35,013 bases of DNA from an uncultured Alphaproteobacteria bacterium (GTDB lineage: Bacteria; Pseudomonadota; Alphaproteobacteria; HIMB59; GCA-002718135). Made by a program: the position numbers and the translations under genes. The stretch lies in contig CACMET010000001.1 of assembly GCA_902612825.1 (NCBI GenBank), forward strand, positions 1 to 35,013, read 5' to 3'. Under the pieces are notes generated by a model. It worked only from the letters and a program-made list of their open reading frames with translations, was not told the DNA's origin and searched no databases. Positions 27,336 through 35,013 of this stretch are shown here, one piece after another; position 1 is the stretch's first letter, and each line of letters opens with the position of its first letter.

Positions 27336-28364
27336 TTAATTAAAAGTCTTTCTTGGATCCAATGAGTCTCTTATCGCTTCACCAACAAATACTAAAAGAC
27401 CTAACATTAAACCTAAAGTTAAGAAACTTGTAATTCCAAGCCAAGGAGCTTGTAAATTATTTCTTCCTTGGTTAACCATTTCCCCCAAGGATGCAGATCC
27501 TGGTGGTAACCCAAAACCTAAAAAATCAAGACCAGATAATGCTGTGACTGAAGCACTTAAACTAAATGGAAGAAAAGTAACAGTAGCTATAGTTGCATTA
27601 GGTAACATATGCCTAATCATTATTTTTATATTCGAAACGCCAAGTGCTTTTGCAGCTCTTATATAGTCAAAATTTCTTGCTCGTAAAAATTCTGCACGAA
27701 CTACACCAACATAACCCATCCAACTAAAAAGCAATAAGATAATCAAAAGCCACCAAAAATTTGGCTGAATTACACTAGCTAAAATAATTAAGACATATAA
27801 GGTTGGTATTGCTGACCACACTTCCATAAATCTTTGGAAGAATAAATCAGTCTTTCCACCAAAATAACCCTGTATTGCTCCTGCAGAAACTCCTATAACC
27901 ATTGAAAAAAACGTTAAAGTAAATCCAAACAATACTGATATTCGAAAACCATAAATTAATCTTGATAGTACATCTCTTGCTTGATCATCAGTACCAAGCC
28001 AATTTTTATTTGAAGGTGGTGAAGGAGCTGGAGCAGATAAATCTCTTATTATAGTATTATATGAATATGGAATTATAGGCATAATCATCCATCCATTTTC
28101 CTCAATTAAGTTTTTAACATAAGGATCTTTATAATCTGCCTCTGTTTCAAAATCTCCACCAAATGTTGTTTCTGAATAGAAAGAAAATATTGGATAATAA
28201 AAGTTTGAGTTATATTTTACTAATAAAGGTTTTTCATTTGCAATAAAATTAGCAAACAAGGAAATAATAAATAAAAAACTGAATATCCAAAAAGAATAAT
28301 AACCTCTTTTGTTGTTCTTAAAATTATTTAGTCTTCTTTGATTTAATTTTGATAATTTCTTCAT
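27336..28364 (-). CDS. yejE: Peptide ABC transporter permease YejE
   Basis: Inner-membrane permease of the Yej importer, 342 residues. After the N-terminal [15 protein letters not shown] segment and a periplasmic insertion (about 45-125), the permease core shows [19 protein letters not shown], which is characteristic of DppC/YejE proteins. The EAA-type loop [20 protein letters not shown] contacts the ATPase. It overlaps yejB by four bases (ATGA) and is one base from yejF. Confidence 0.95.
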   Translation of the reverse strand: MKKLSKLNQRRLNNFKNNKRGYYSFWIFSFLFIISLFANFIANEKPLLVKYNSNFYYPIFSFYSETTFGGDFETEADYKDPYVKNLIEENGWMIMPIIPYSYNTIIRDLSAPAPSPPSNKNWLGTDDQARDVLSRLIYGFRISVLFGFTLTFFSMVIGVSAGAIQGYFGGKTDLFFQRFMEVWSAIPTLYVLIILASVIQPNFWWLLIILLLFSWMGYVGVVRAEFLRARNFDYIRAAKALGVSNIKIMIRHMLPNATIATVTFLPFSLSASVTALSGLDFLGFGLPPGSASLGEMVNQGRNNLQAPWLGITSFLTLGLMLGLLVFVGEAIRDSLDPRKTFN

Positions 28365-29464
28365 TGTCTTGATTCAAAATCTATTCGTGGATCAATAATT
28401 GAGTACATAAAATCACCAATTATTCCCATAACTAAACCGAGTAGTGAGAAAAAATAAAGTGTTGCAAATATGACTGGATAATCTCTTGTCAGAGCAGCTT
28501 CGTATCCTAATAAACCTAAACCATCTAAAGAAAAAATAACCTCAATGAACAGAGAACTTGAAAAAAGAATTCCAATAAATGCTGATGGAAAACCAGCAAT
28601 CACTATTAACATTGCATTTCTAAATACATGACCATAAAGAACTTTTCTTTCAGTTAAACCTTTAGACCGTGCTGTAATTACATATTGTTGATTTACTTGA
28701 TCAAGAAATGAATTTTTTGTTAAAAAAGTCAATCCAGCAAACCCGCTGACAAGCATCGCAGTTAGAGGCAGTGCCAAATGCCAGAAGTAATCTATTATTT
28801 TTTGAAATAATGTTAACTCATCAAAATTTTCAGAAAATAAACCTCTTAGAGGAAAAATATCATAAAACCTTCCTCCTGCAAAAAATACTATTAGTATTAC
28901 AGCAAATAAAAAATTTGGAATTGCATAACCAATTGTTACAATTGAACTTGATACTATATCAAACTTTGATCCATCCTTTATCGCTTTTCTTATACCGAGG
29001 GGAATAGATATTAAATATACTAATAAAGTTGTCCATAAACCAAGTGATATTGAAACTGGCATTTTATCTAAAACAATAGAAGTAACTTTTTGATCTCTAA
29101 AAAAACTTTCTCCAAAATCAAAGGTTAAATAATCTTTTAACATTTTGATAAAACGTTGATGTGCTGGTTTGTCCATTCCATACATTTTTTCTATTTCTTT
29201 TATAACATCTGGATCGAGGCCTTGTGCCCCTCTATATTTACTATCATTAACTGATGTAGAATTATCTCTATTAAACTCTAAAGTTTCACCTTCACCACCA
29301 CCAGAAAATCGAGCTGTTGACTCAACAGCTGTACCAGTCATTTGTGCAATCATTTGTTCTACTGGGCCACCTGGAACAATTTGAATGATTGCAAAATTTA
29401 TAACCATGATCCCAAAAAGAGTTGGGAAAATTAAAAGAAGTCTTTTTATTAAGTACGCACCCAT
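28361..29464 (-). CDS. yejB: Peptide ABC transporter permease YejB
   Basis: Partner permease, 367 residues. The N terminus has a membrane segment (about 5-28) and the [11 protein letters not shown] motif. A Ser/Gly-rich hydrophilic insertion (about 43-80, with [13 protein letters not shown]) is a hallmark of YejB compared with DppB. The core carries [20 protein letters not shown], the EAA loop. The ATG at 29464 is 39 bases after the yejA stop; overlap with yejE is ATGA. YejB and YejE form the membrane channel. Confidence 0.95.
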   Translation of the reverse strand: MGAYLIKRLLLIFPTLFGIMVINFAIIQIVPGGPVEQMIAQMTGTAVESTARFSGGGEGETLEFNRDNSTSVNDSKYRGAQGLDPDVIKEIEKMYGMDKPAHQRFIKMLKDYLTFDFGESFFRDQKVTSIVLDKMPVSISLGLWTTLLVYLISIPLGIRKAIKDGSKFDIVSSSIVTIGYAIPNFLFAVILIVFFAGGRFYDIFPLRGLFSENFDELTLFQKIIDYFWHLALPLTAMLVSGFAGLTFLTKNSFLDQVNQQYVITARSKGLTERKVLYGHVFRNAMLIVIAGFPSAFIGILFSSSLFIEVIFSLDGLGLLGYEAALTRDYPVIFATLYFFSLLGLVMGIIGDFMYSIIDPRIDFESRQ

Positions 29465-29503
29465 ATTGTGCTATTTTATATTATTTCTAATAAACTTTAA
29501 TAA

Positions 29504-31330
29504 TTAGTTTGATGTTCTATTTGATTGGATTGTTTCAAATTTATTCTGATTAATCCACCATGTATCAAAGCCTAGAGAATATTTTGGTTTTATATTTGGT
29601 TGATCAAAAAAATCCCAAAATAAAACTCTGTATGAGGAGATGTGCCATTGAGGAATAACATAGTAATTCCATAGAAGAACACGATCAAGAGCTTTGGTTA
29701 TTGTAATTAATTCTTCTCTATCACTAGCATTAATTAGACTTTCAATTAATCCATCTACAGCATAATTTTTAATACCAACAACATTTCTAGAGCCATCAGT
29801 GTCTGCAGCATCAGAACCCCAAAAATTTCTTTGCTCGTTACCTGGAGATAAAGATTGTCCAAATGTTTGCACAACCATATCAAAATCAAAAGTTTCCATT
29901 CTTTTTTGATATTGAGCACTATCGATTGTTCTTACCTCAGCAATTATTCCCAATTTTTCAAGATTATCTTTAAATGGAAAAACTATTCTCTCAAAAGCTG
30001 GCGATCGTAATAAGATTTCAAATTCAAAAGGTTCTTTTGTACTAGAATGTAGAAGTTTACCATCAACTAATTCCCATCCAGATTCTTCTAATAGTTTGGA
30101 AGCTTCTTGCAATTGCATCCTCATATAACCGGAACCATCTGTAACTGGATTTGTATATTCTTTTGTAAATATTTCTTTTGGTAGTACATCAAAATATGGA
30201 TTTAAATAATATAATTCTTCTTTTGAAGGAAGACCAGAGGAAGCAAGTTCTGAATTTTCAAAAAAGCTATCTGTTCTTTTATATGCATCAAAGAATAAAT
30301 TTTTATTAGACCATTCAAAGTCAAAAGCATAAGAAAGAGCTTTTCTTACTCTTCTATCTTTAAATTTATCTTTTCTAATATTATAAGCAAAACCTTGCAT
30401 ACCTTGAGGATTTTCATGACTTATTAATTCTTTTTTTATTAAACCTTCATTGACAGCGTTTATATCATAAGCAGTTGCCCATTCTTTTGATGAATTTTCT
30501 GAGAAGAAATCAATCTCACCAGATTTAAAAGCTTCTCTTTCAATACCTCTGTCTTTGTAATAATCATATCTGATTGTGCCAAAGTTATCTTTACCAATTT
30601 TAATTGGTATTGATGCACCAAAACCCCAATAATTTTGATCTAATTCATAAGTAATTGATCTCCCAGTATCAAATGATTTAATTTTATATGGACCACTTCC
30701 AATTGGAATTTCCAGAGATGTTTCTTCAAAGTTTTTATTTTTCCAATAATGTTTTGGTAGTACAGGTAATTGACCAACAATTAATACTAATTCTTTATTT
30801 GTATTTGTTGTAAAATTAAATCTTACTTTATTTTCTTGCTCTTTAATTACCTCTTTTACATCTCCATAATAGTATTTGTAGAATGGGTGACCTTTCTCCA
30901 TTAGGGTATTAAATGTCCATACAACATCGTCAGCTGTAATTTTTTTCCCATCGTGCCAATATGCTTCGTTTCTCAATGTAAATGAAACCCAAGATCTATC
31001 ATCTGGCCATTCAATCGACTCTGCTAATAATCCGTATTCCGTAAATGCTTCATCACTTGATCCCGTTGTTAATGTTTCATACAATCTTCCAATTCCAGCT
31101 GCCGAGGTACCTTTTAAAATAAATGGATTGAAACTATCATAGGTTCCAATGGCACTTCTTACTATTGATCCCCCTTTGATTGAATTTGGATTAATGTATT
31201 CAACATTTTCAAAATCTTTTGAGTATTTTGGCTCACCATGCATTGCAATTGCATGTGATAAATTAGTATTTGCTTGCGCTTTTAATTGAAAAATTAGAGT
31301 AAATATAAAGATCAAAGTGATTATTTTCAT
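29504..31330 (-). CDS. yejA: Peptide-binding protein YejA
   Basis: Periplasmic solute-binding protein (SBP_bac_5/DppA class) of the Yej system, 608 residues. A signal peptide is visible (MKIITLIFIFTLIFQLKAQA, probable cleavage after AQA at 20). The mature start NLSHAIAMHGEPKYSKDFENVEYIN and GSIVRSAIGTYDSFNPFILKG are typical of YejA. Family members import oligopeptides, including microcin C in E. coli and antimicrobial peptides in Brucella. In an oligotroph it would scavenge peptides (inference). The order yejA-B-E-F matches the standard operon. Confidence 0.95.
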   Translation of the reverse strand: MKIITLIFIFTLIFQLKAQANTNLSHAIAMHGEPKYSKDFENVEYINPNSIKGGSIVRSAIGTYDSFNPFILKGTSAAGIGRLYETLTTGSSDEAFTEYGLLAESIEWPDDRSWVSFTLRNEAYWHDGKKITADDVVWTFNTLMEKGHPFYKYYYGDVKEVIKEQENKVRFNFTTNTNKELVLIVGQLPVLPKHYWKNKNFEETSLEIPIGSGPYKIKSFDTGRSITYELDQNYWGFGASIPIKIGKDNFGTIRYDYYKDRGIEREAFKSGEIDFFSENSSKEWATAYDINAVNEGLIKKELISHENPQGMQGFAYNIRKDKFKDRRVRKALSYAFDFEWSNKNLFFDAYKRTDSFFENSELASSGLPSKEELYYLNPYFDVLPKEIFTKEYTNPVTDGSGYMRMQLQEASKLLEESGWELVDGKLLHSSTKEPFEFEILLRSPAFERIVFPFKDNLEKLGIIAEVRTIDSAQYQKRMETFDFDMVVQTFGQSLSPGNEQRNFWGSDAADTDGSRNVVGIKNYAVDGLIESLINASDREELITITKALDRVLLWNYYVIPQWHISSYRVLFWDFFDQPNIKPKYSLGFDTWWINQNKFETIQSNRTSN

Positions 31331-31371
31331 ACTTGTAATATATGTCTAATTATTAAAAATTAAAATAAATT

Positions 31372-32145
31372 TTAGTTTATTAATTTAATTATTTCAACAT
31401 GAAGAGAGCTTGTACTGGAGGCAACTAAACTGCCATCTGATTCTAAAGATATATCTTGTCCAAACTTATCTGTAATTACTCCACCAGCTCCTTCAATTAC
31501 ATTTATAAGGGCCATATAATCATGTACTTTTAATGTATCTTCTAAAACAATATCAATTAGACCTGAGGCTAACATTCCATACATGTAACAGTCACCACCA
31601 AGTCTATAATATCTTGATTTTTCTTTTAGTAATTCTAATCCTTTTCTGATTTGAGGTTCATCAAAATATAATCCAGATGAAAAAAGATAGGCATCTTTAA
31701 TTTGTTTAATTGCACTAGTTTGAACATCTTTTCCATTACATTTTGTTTTTTGATTTTTTATTCCCAACCATCGCTCACCATGTGCAGGGCAATTAATAAC
31801 TCCTAATACTGGTTTTTTATTGTGAAGTAATGCAATTAAATTACCAAAATCTTTATGTCCGGCTATATAGCTTCTTGTGCCATCTATAGGATCTAATACC
31901 CATATAAATTCAGCGTCTATTTTTTCATTTTCATACTCTTCACCTAAAATTCCATGATCAGGATATTCTTTTCTTATTCTTTCTCTTAATACTTGTTCTG
32001 TTTCTTTATCTGCTAGAGTTACAGGACTTTCATCATCTTTAATTTCTATTTCAATTTTGTTTCTAAAATAATGCATTGAAGTTTTAGATGCATCATCGGC
32101 TAAAGAGTCTGCAAATTTTGAAAACTCTTCTGTATCTAAGATCAT
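31372..32145 (-). CDS. hisN: Inositol-monophosphatase-family phosphatase, HisN-type
   Basis: Mg-dependent phosphatase of the IMPase/FIG superfamily, 257 residues, most like the alphaproteobacterial histidinol-phosphatase HisN, which makes histidinol. Metal-site motifs are present: ILGEEYE (motif 1 Glu-Glu), WVLDPIDGTRSYIAG (motif 2) and KVHDYMALINVIEGAGG (C-terminal Asp). GGDCYMYGMLASGLIDIV completes the active site. Related members act on inositol phosphates or PAP, so substrate specificity is not proven. It starts 9 bases after the cytochrome c gene and is 41 bases before yejA. Confidence 0.82.
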   Translation of the reverse strand: MILDTEEFSKFADSLADDASKTSMHYFRNKIEIEIKDDESPVTLADKETEQVLRERIRKEYPDHGILGEEYENEKIDAEFIWVLDPIDGTRSYIAGHKDFGNLIALLHNKKPVLGVINCPAHGERWLGIKNQKTKCNGKDVQTSAIKQIKDAYLFSSGLYFDEPQIRKGLELLKEKSRYYRLGGDCYMYGMLASGLIDIVLEDTLKVHDYMALINVIEGAGGVITDKFGQDISLESDGSLVASSTSSLHVEIIKLIN

Positions 32146-32154
32146 TACTTTAGT

Positions 32155-32700
32155 TTATGGAAGTGGTGCCGGATTATCTGAGTGTTCTCTTAGGAAATAA
32201 ACCAAGTCTGCTCTATCTTTTACTTTTTTCAAACCTGCGAAGTTCATTTTTGTACCTTTTATATATTTTTTTGGTTTATATAAAAATTCTGCTAATTCTT
32301 CATATCCCCATTCTCCGCCGTATTCAGCTAAAGCTTTAGAGTATGCAAAACCTTCAACATTAGCTTTTGGTCTATTTATAATGTTCCATAAGTGTGGACC
32401 TACTTTATTTGCACTACCTTTTTCGTAATTATGGCACGTAGCACATTTTTTGAATAATTTTTCTCCATTATCAAGAGAAGCACTTGCTAATAACATTGAA
32501 ATTGGCTCTATTATTTCTTCTTTTTTTTCTATTACTCCAACCCCAGAAGAATCCTCAGGAACATCTATTTTATAAGCTGTTTCCTTTTTTTCATCATGTT
32601 CAATATCAATGACTAAATCTCCAAAATGCCCGATAAGGGTAACAATTAAGACTGCTAATATTATAGATGCTAAAATTTTATTAACTTCAAGCCCAGACAT
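32155..32700 (-). CDS. Membrane-anchored c-type cytochrome
   Basis: Class I cytochrome c of 181 residues, tethered by an N-terminal uncleaved signal anchor (about residues 8-28 in NKILASIILAVLIVTLIG) and carried on an acidic linker (about 30-70). The haem site is CATCH (C86, C89, H90) and the distal ligand is the Met in KGTKMNF (M152). VGPHLWNIINRPKANVEGFAYS is standard for mitochondrial-type and CycM cytochromes, which pass electrons from complex III to the terminal oxidase. MSGLEVNKI is the common family start, so I use ATG 32700; ATG 32712 is also possible. It diverges from kdsB with 91 bases between starts. Confidence 0.92.
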   Translation of the reverse strand: MSGLEVNKILASIILAVLIVTLIGHFGDLVIDIEHDEKKETAYKIDVPEDSSGVGVIEKKEEIIEPISMLLASASLDNGEKLFKKCATCHNYEKGSANKVGPHLWNIINRPKANVEGFAYSKALAEYGGEWGYEELAEFLYKPKKYIKGTKMNFAGLKKVKDRADLVYFLREHSDNPAPLP

Positions 32701-32791
32701 GTATAAGTACATATACAGATTTTTTAGAAGAAAGAATATATTTGTCGTAAGTATGAAATTTAAATTCTCTTGCCTAATTGTCGCATAAATT

Positions 32792-33526
32792 ATGAAAAAT
32801 GTTGTAATTATACCTTCACGAATGGCTTCCACTAGACTGCCGGGCAAACCATTAATGCCAATAGATGGTATTCCAATGATACAACGTGTGTGGCAACAGG
32901 CAATTGCATCAAAAATTGGAGAAGTGTTTGTTGCTTGCTCAGAAATTGAAGTGCACGACTTAATTGTAAGTAATGGAGGCAAAGCTATTTTGACAGATCC
33001 AAATCTCCCTTCTGGAACTGATAGAGTTCACTCCGCTTTTTTAAAGATAAAAAATAACAAAGACATTGATGTAATAATCAATCTACAAGGTGATATGCCT
33101 CTTATAAATCCAGAACATATTCTTAAAGTCATTGACCCAATAAAAAAAAATTTCACTATTGGTACACTCGCAACAAACTTAAATGATAATGAATTAAATA
33201 ATCCCAATGTAACAAAAGTTGAAGTTGATTTTAAAAAAAATGAAACAGCTCAGGCGTTGTGTTTTTATAGAGAAGTTACGATAGAAAATAAAAACTTATA
33301 CCATCATGTTGGTATCTATAGTTATACTCCAGATTCAATAAATACATTTATCAATCTACCTAAATCAAAAAATGAAATAGATCTAAGTTTAGAACAAATG
33401 AGAGCTATGGATTCTAACATTCCAATTGGAGTTACGTATGTTCCTGAAGTTCCAATGAGTGTAGATACAAAAGAGGATTTAATAAATATTGAAACTAATA
33501 TAAGAGAACACAATGATAAAAGTTGA
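32792..33526 (+). CDS. kdsB: CMP-Kdo synthetase
   Basis: 3-deoxy-manno-octulosonate cytidylyltransferase, which activates Kdo with CTP before its transfer to lipid A. The N-terminal VVIIPSRMASTRLPGKPL is the nucleotide-binding signature, and LPSGTDRVHSAF and INLQGDMPLINPEHI carry the metal/CTP site. Length 244 fits. It is cytosolic and works downstream of KdsD. No Shine-Dalgarno is seen before ATG 32792. pheA begins within its last 14 bases, an arrangement common in alphaproteobacteria together with the divergent cytochrome c. Confidence 0.97.
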   Translation: MKNVVIIPSRMASTRLPGKPLMPIDGIPMIQRVWQQAIASKIGEVFVACSEIEVHDLIVSNGGKAILTDPNLPSGTDRVHSAFLKIKNNKDIDVIINLQGDMPLINPEHILKVIDPIKKNFTIGTLATNLNDNELNNPNVTKVEVDFKKNETAQALCFYREVTIENKNLYHHVGIYSYTPDSINTFINLPKSKNEIDLSLEQMRAMDSNIPIGVTYVPEVPMSVDTKEDLINIETNIREHNDKS

Positions 33527-34355
33527 TAGTTTTTCATTTCAAGGTGTAAACGGCGCGTATAGTGAACAAGCTGGAAAAAATATTTTTCCAAACGCAAAAA
33601 GTATACCGTGTGCAACTTTTGAAGATATGTTTGAACACGTTAGATCAGAAAAATCTGAAGCTGCAATGGTTCCTATAGAAAACTCTCTTGCAGGAAGAGT
33701 AGCCGATACTCAAAGATTGATACCTGACTCTGATTTAAAAATAACTTATGAATATTTTCATGAAGTAAATCATAACTTACTTGGGATTAGAGGTGCGAAA
33801 ATCTCAGATATTAAAAGAATAAGAAGTCATGAACAGGGAATTGCCCAATGTCGAAACAAAATTTTAAAATTAGATAAGCAAATGATTGTTGAAGCAGATA
33901 CAGCCGGATCCGCTAAATTAATTTCAGAGTTAAATAATATTGAAGATGGAGCTATCGCATCTGAACTTGCTGCTAATATATATGATCTTGATATATTGGA
34001 AAAAAATTTCCAAGATACTCAAAATAATGTAACTCGATTTCTTGTTATGCAAAAAAAATTATTAGATATAAATCCAGAAACAAAGGATATCCTTACAACA
34101 TTAGTATTTACAGTTAGAAGTATTCCAGCAGTTTTGTACAAATGTCTTGGTGGATTTGCTAGTAATGGAGTTAATATAACTAAGCTTGAGAGTTACATTC
34201 ACCCACAGGGTTTTGACGTTGCACAATTTTATATAGATTTTGAGGGACATCCTGAAAATACATCTGTAAAATTAGCATTAGAAGAGATGAAATTTTTTTG
34301 TAAGAAGATAGAAATCCTTGGAGTATATGAGAAATCTTCATTCAGGAAAAAATAG
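33513..34355 (+). CDS. pheA: Prephenate dehydratase
   Basis: Converts prephenate to phenylpyruvate in phenylalanine synthesis. It is monofunctional, 280 residues, without a chorismate mutase domain. The catalytic domain (about 1-180) contains FQGVNGAYSEQA, VPIENSLAGRV and the essential TRF motif (T174-F176). A C-terminal ACT domain (about 195-275) should bind Phe for feedback. Its ESRP-type effector motif reads ESYIHPQ, as is usual in alphaproteobacterial PheA. It overlaps kdsB by 14 bases. Confidence 0.96.
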   Translation: MIKVDSFSFQGVNGAYSEQAGKNIFPNAKSIPCATFEDMFEHVRSEKSEAAMVPIENSLAGRVADTQRLIPDSDLKITYEYFHEVNHNLLGIRGAKISDIKRIRSHEQGIAQCRNKILKLDKQMIVEADTAGSAKLISELNNIEDGAIASELAANIYDLDILEKNFQDTQNNVTRFLVMQKKLLDINPETKDILTTLVFTVRSIPAVLYKCLGGFASNGVNITKLESYIHPQGFDVAQFYIDFEGHPENTSVKLALEEMKFFCKKIEILGVYEKSSFRKK

Positions 34356-34397
34356 GATTTTTTAAAAAGTCTATTTATATTTTATTTACATTAATGT

Positions 34398-34403
34398 TAT
34401 ATT
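34398..34403 (+). promoter_or_regulatory. Candidate -10 box of the SRP RNA gene
   Basis: TATATT at 34398-34403 lies 6 bases before the predicted SRP RNA 5' end at 34410, the right distance for a -10 box. No good -35 is seen at the proper spacing. Confidence 0.35.
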
Positions 34404-34409
34404 GCTAAA

Positions 34410-34497
34410 GGAAGGATTGAGGGCAAATAAATTGCTAATCCAGTCAGATCTGAAAAGAAGCAGCTGTAACAATCTTGTTTGGGTCTCAACTCCTTCC
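34410..34497 (+). ncRNA. ffs: SRP RNA (4.5S type)
   Basis: Small signal recognition particle RNA that binds Ffh and FtsY. The conserved domain IV core is present at 34442-34464 as AGTCAGATCTGAAAAGAAGC followed by AGC. The 5' GGAAGGATTGAG pairs with the 3' CTCAA-C-TCCTTCC (one bulged C), closing a rod of about 88 bases. The tetraloop is GAAA (34452-34455) closed by T-A, where the usual bacterial form is GGAA closed by C-G; both are GNRA loops. ffs just before dnaX is a familiar arrangement. The ends are judged from pairing and could be off by a few bases. Confidence 0.92.
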
Positions 34498-34507
34498 ATT
34501 AATTATA

Positions 34508-35013
34508 ATGACAGAAGAAAAAAAATATAAAGTTTTAGCTAGAAAATACAGGCCTCAAAAATTTGAAGATTTAATTGGTCAAGAATTATTAGTAAAAATT
34601 CTATCAAACGCTATCAATAATGACCGGTTAGCTCACGCATACATTCTAACAGGTGTCAGAGGTGTTGGAAAAACCACCACTGCTAGACTTATAGCTATGA
34701 GTATTAATTGTAAGAATAGAGATAAAAAAAATTGTGAACCTTGTGGAAATTGTGATTCATGCAAATCAACAACTTCAGACAGCAATCTTGATGTTATTGA
34801 GATTGATGCAGCTTCTAATACTGGCGTTGATGACATTAGAGAAATAATTGACAATGTAAAATATAAACCTGTTATCGGTGATTATAAAATATTTATAATT
34901 GATGAAGTTCATATGCTTTCAAAGAGTGCATTCAATGCGCTGCTTAAAACTTTAGAAGAACCACCAGAACATGTTAAGTTTATTTTTGCCACAACAGAAA
35001 TTAAAAAAGTACC
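34508..35013 (+). CDS. dnaX: DNA polymerase III tau/gamma subunit (5' part)
   Basis: Clamp-loader ATPase subunit of the replicative polymerase, cut by the right edge after 168 codons. It starts [21 protein letters not shown], with Walker A GVRGVGKT (49-56), a zinc module with cysteines at 68, 76, 79, 82 and 85, IIDEVHMLS as Walker B and [20 protein letters not shown] as sensor 1 region. No Shine-Dalgarno precedes ATG 34508, which is only 10 bases past the SRP RNA 3' end. Whether a tau/gamma frameshift site exists cannot be seen here. Confidence 0.96.
   Translation, partial: MTEEKKYKVLARKYRPQKFEDLIGQELLVKILSNAINNDRLAHAYILTGVRGVGKTTTARLIAMSINCKNRDKKNCEPCGNCDSCKSTTSDSNLDVIEIDAASNTGVDDIREIIDNVKYKPVIGDYKIFIIDEVHMLSKSAFNALLKTLEEPPEHVKFIFATTEIKKV

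Noticed and set aside
28771-29007. Plus-strand open frame inside yejB
   Set aside because: Antisense to a well-supported permease, low-complexity product, and no start context.
32701-32982. Upstream extension of the cytochrome c reading frame into kdsB
   Set aside because: The frame is open to 32982, but the added residues lie antisense to the conserved kdsB N terminus. MSGLEVNKI followed by a membrane anchor is the usual family start.
34351-34373. AT-only hairpin after pheA as a terminator
   Set aside because: The sequence around GATTTTTTAAAAAGTC can fold but has almost no G/C pairs and no following T-run, so it cannot be called an intrinsic terminator.
1-35013. CRISPR array, transposon, prophage, toxin-antitoxin or defence system
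   Set aside because: No spaced direct repeats, transposase, integrase, phage structural gene or defence domain is visible on either strand.

Overview
The window is a gene-dense, very AT-rich stretch of a Gram-negative alphaproteobacterial chromosome. The evidence is an alphaproteobacterial gene mix: an NDUFA9-like complex I-associated gene, an exonuclease-only RNase D, a membrane-anchored cytochrome c divergent from kdsB-pheA, and the 4.5S SRP RNA gene just before dnaX. LPS genes (lptC, kdsD, kdsB, GT9 heptosyltransferase-like) point to an outer membrane. Intergenic gaps are tiny, many genes overlap or touch, and most starts lack a clear Shine-Dalgarno. This suggests a streamlined, probably marine lineage (SAR11-like or HIMB59-like). 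That placement is inference; no 16S gene is present. No gene-free stretch reaches 300 bases. The longest are about 150 bases (12883-13028, and 34356-34507, which holds the SRP RNA) and 118 bases (3005-3122).

Layout. 1-2036 (minus): rnd, kdsD and lptC in one tight unit, giving RNA processing, the first step of Kdo synthesis and LPS transport. 2099-3004: NDUFA9-like SDR. 3123-9078: gltD-gltB, glutamate synthase. 9075-12882: an alpha/beta hydrolase and three glycosyltransferases (one GT4, two GT9). 13029-19516: a translation block infC-rpmI-rplT-pheS-pheT-lepA, followed by tRNA-Ser(GGA). 19638-23775: a surface-glycan set of very low GC: a GT-C-like membrane protein, a nucleotide-sugar epimerase, and an FAD oxidoreductase of the UDP-galactopyranose mutase type. 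23777-32700 (minus): a likely operon of cytochrome c, hisN-type phosphatase, yejA-yejB-yejE-yejF (peptide ABC importer) and a TPR-methyltransferase directly abutting yejF. 32792-35013 (plus): kdsB-pheA, SRP RNA and the 5' part of dnaX, which runs off the window.

Most of the window is conserved housekeeping content. The least explained parts are: (i) the TPR-methyltransferase coupled to the peptide importer; (ii) the glycan set beside tRNA-Ser, with start codons only 6 bases apart on opposite strands; (iii) non-canonical translation starts and RNA structures in the infC-rpmI region; and (iv) the SRP RNA, with a GAAA tetraloop and a dnaX start 10 bases after its 3' end. I found no mobile element, CRISPR array, prophage or recognisable defence system.
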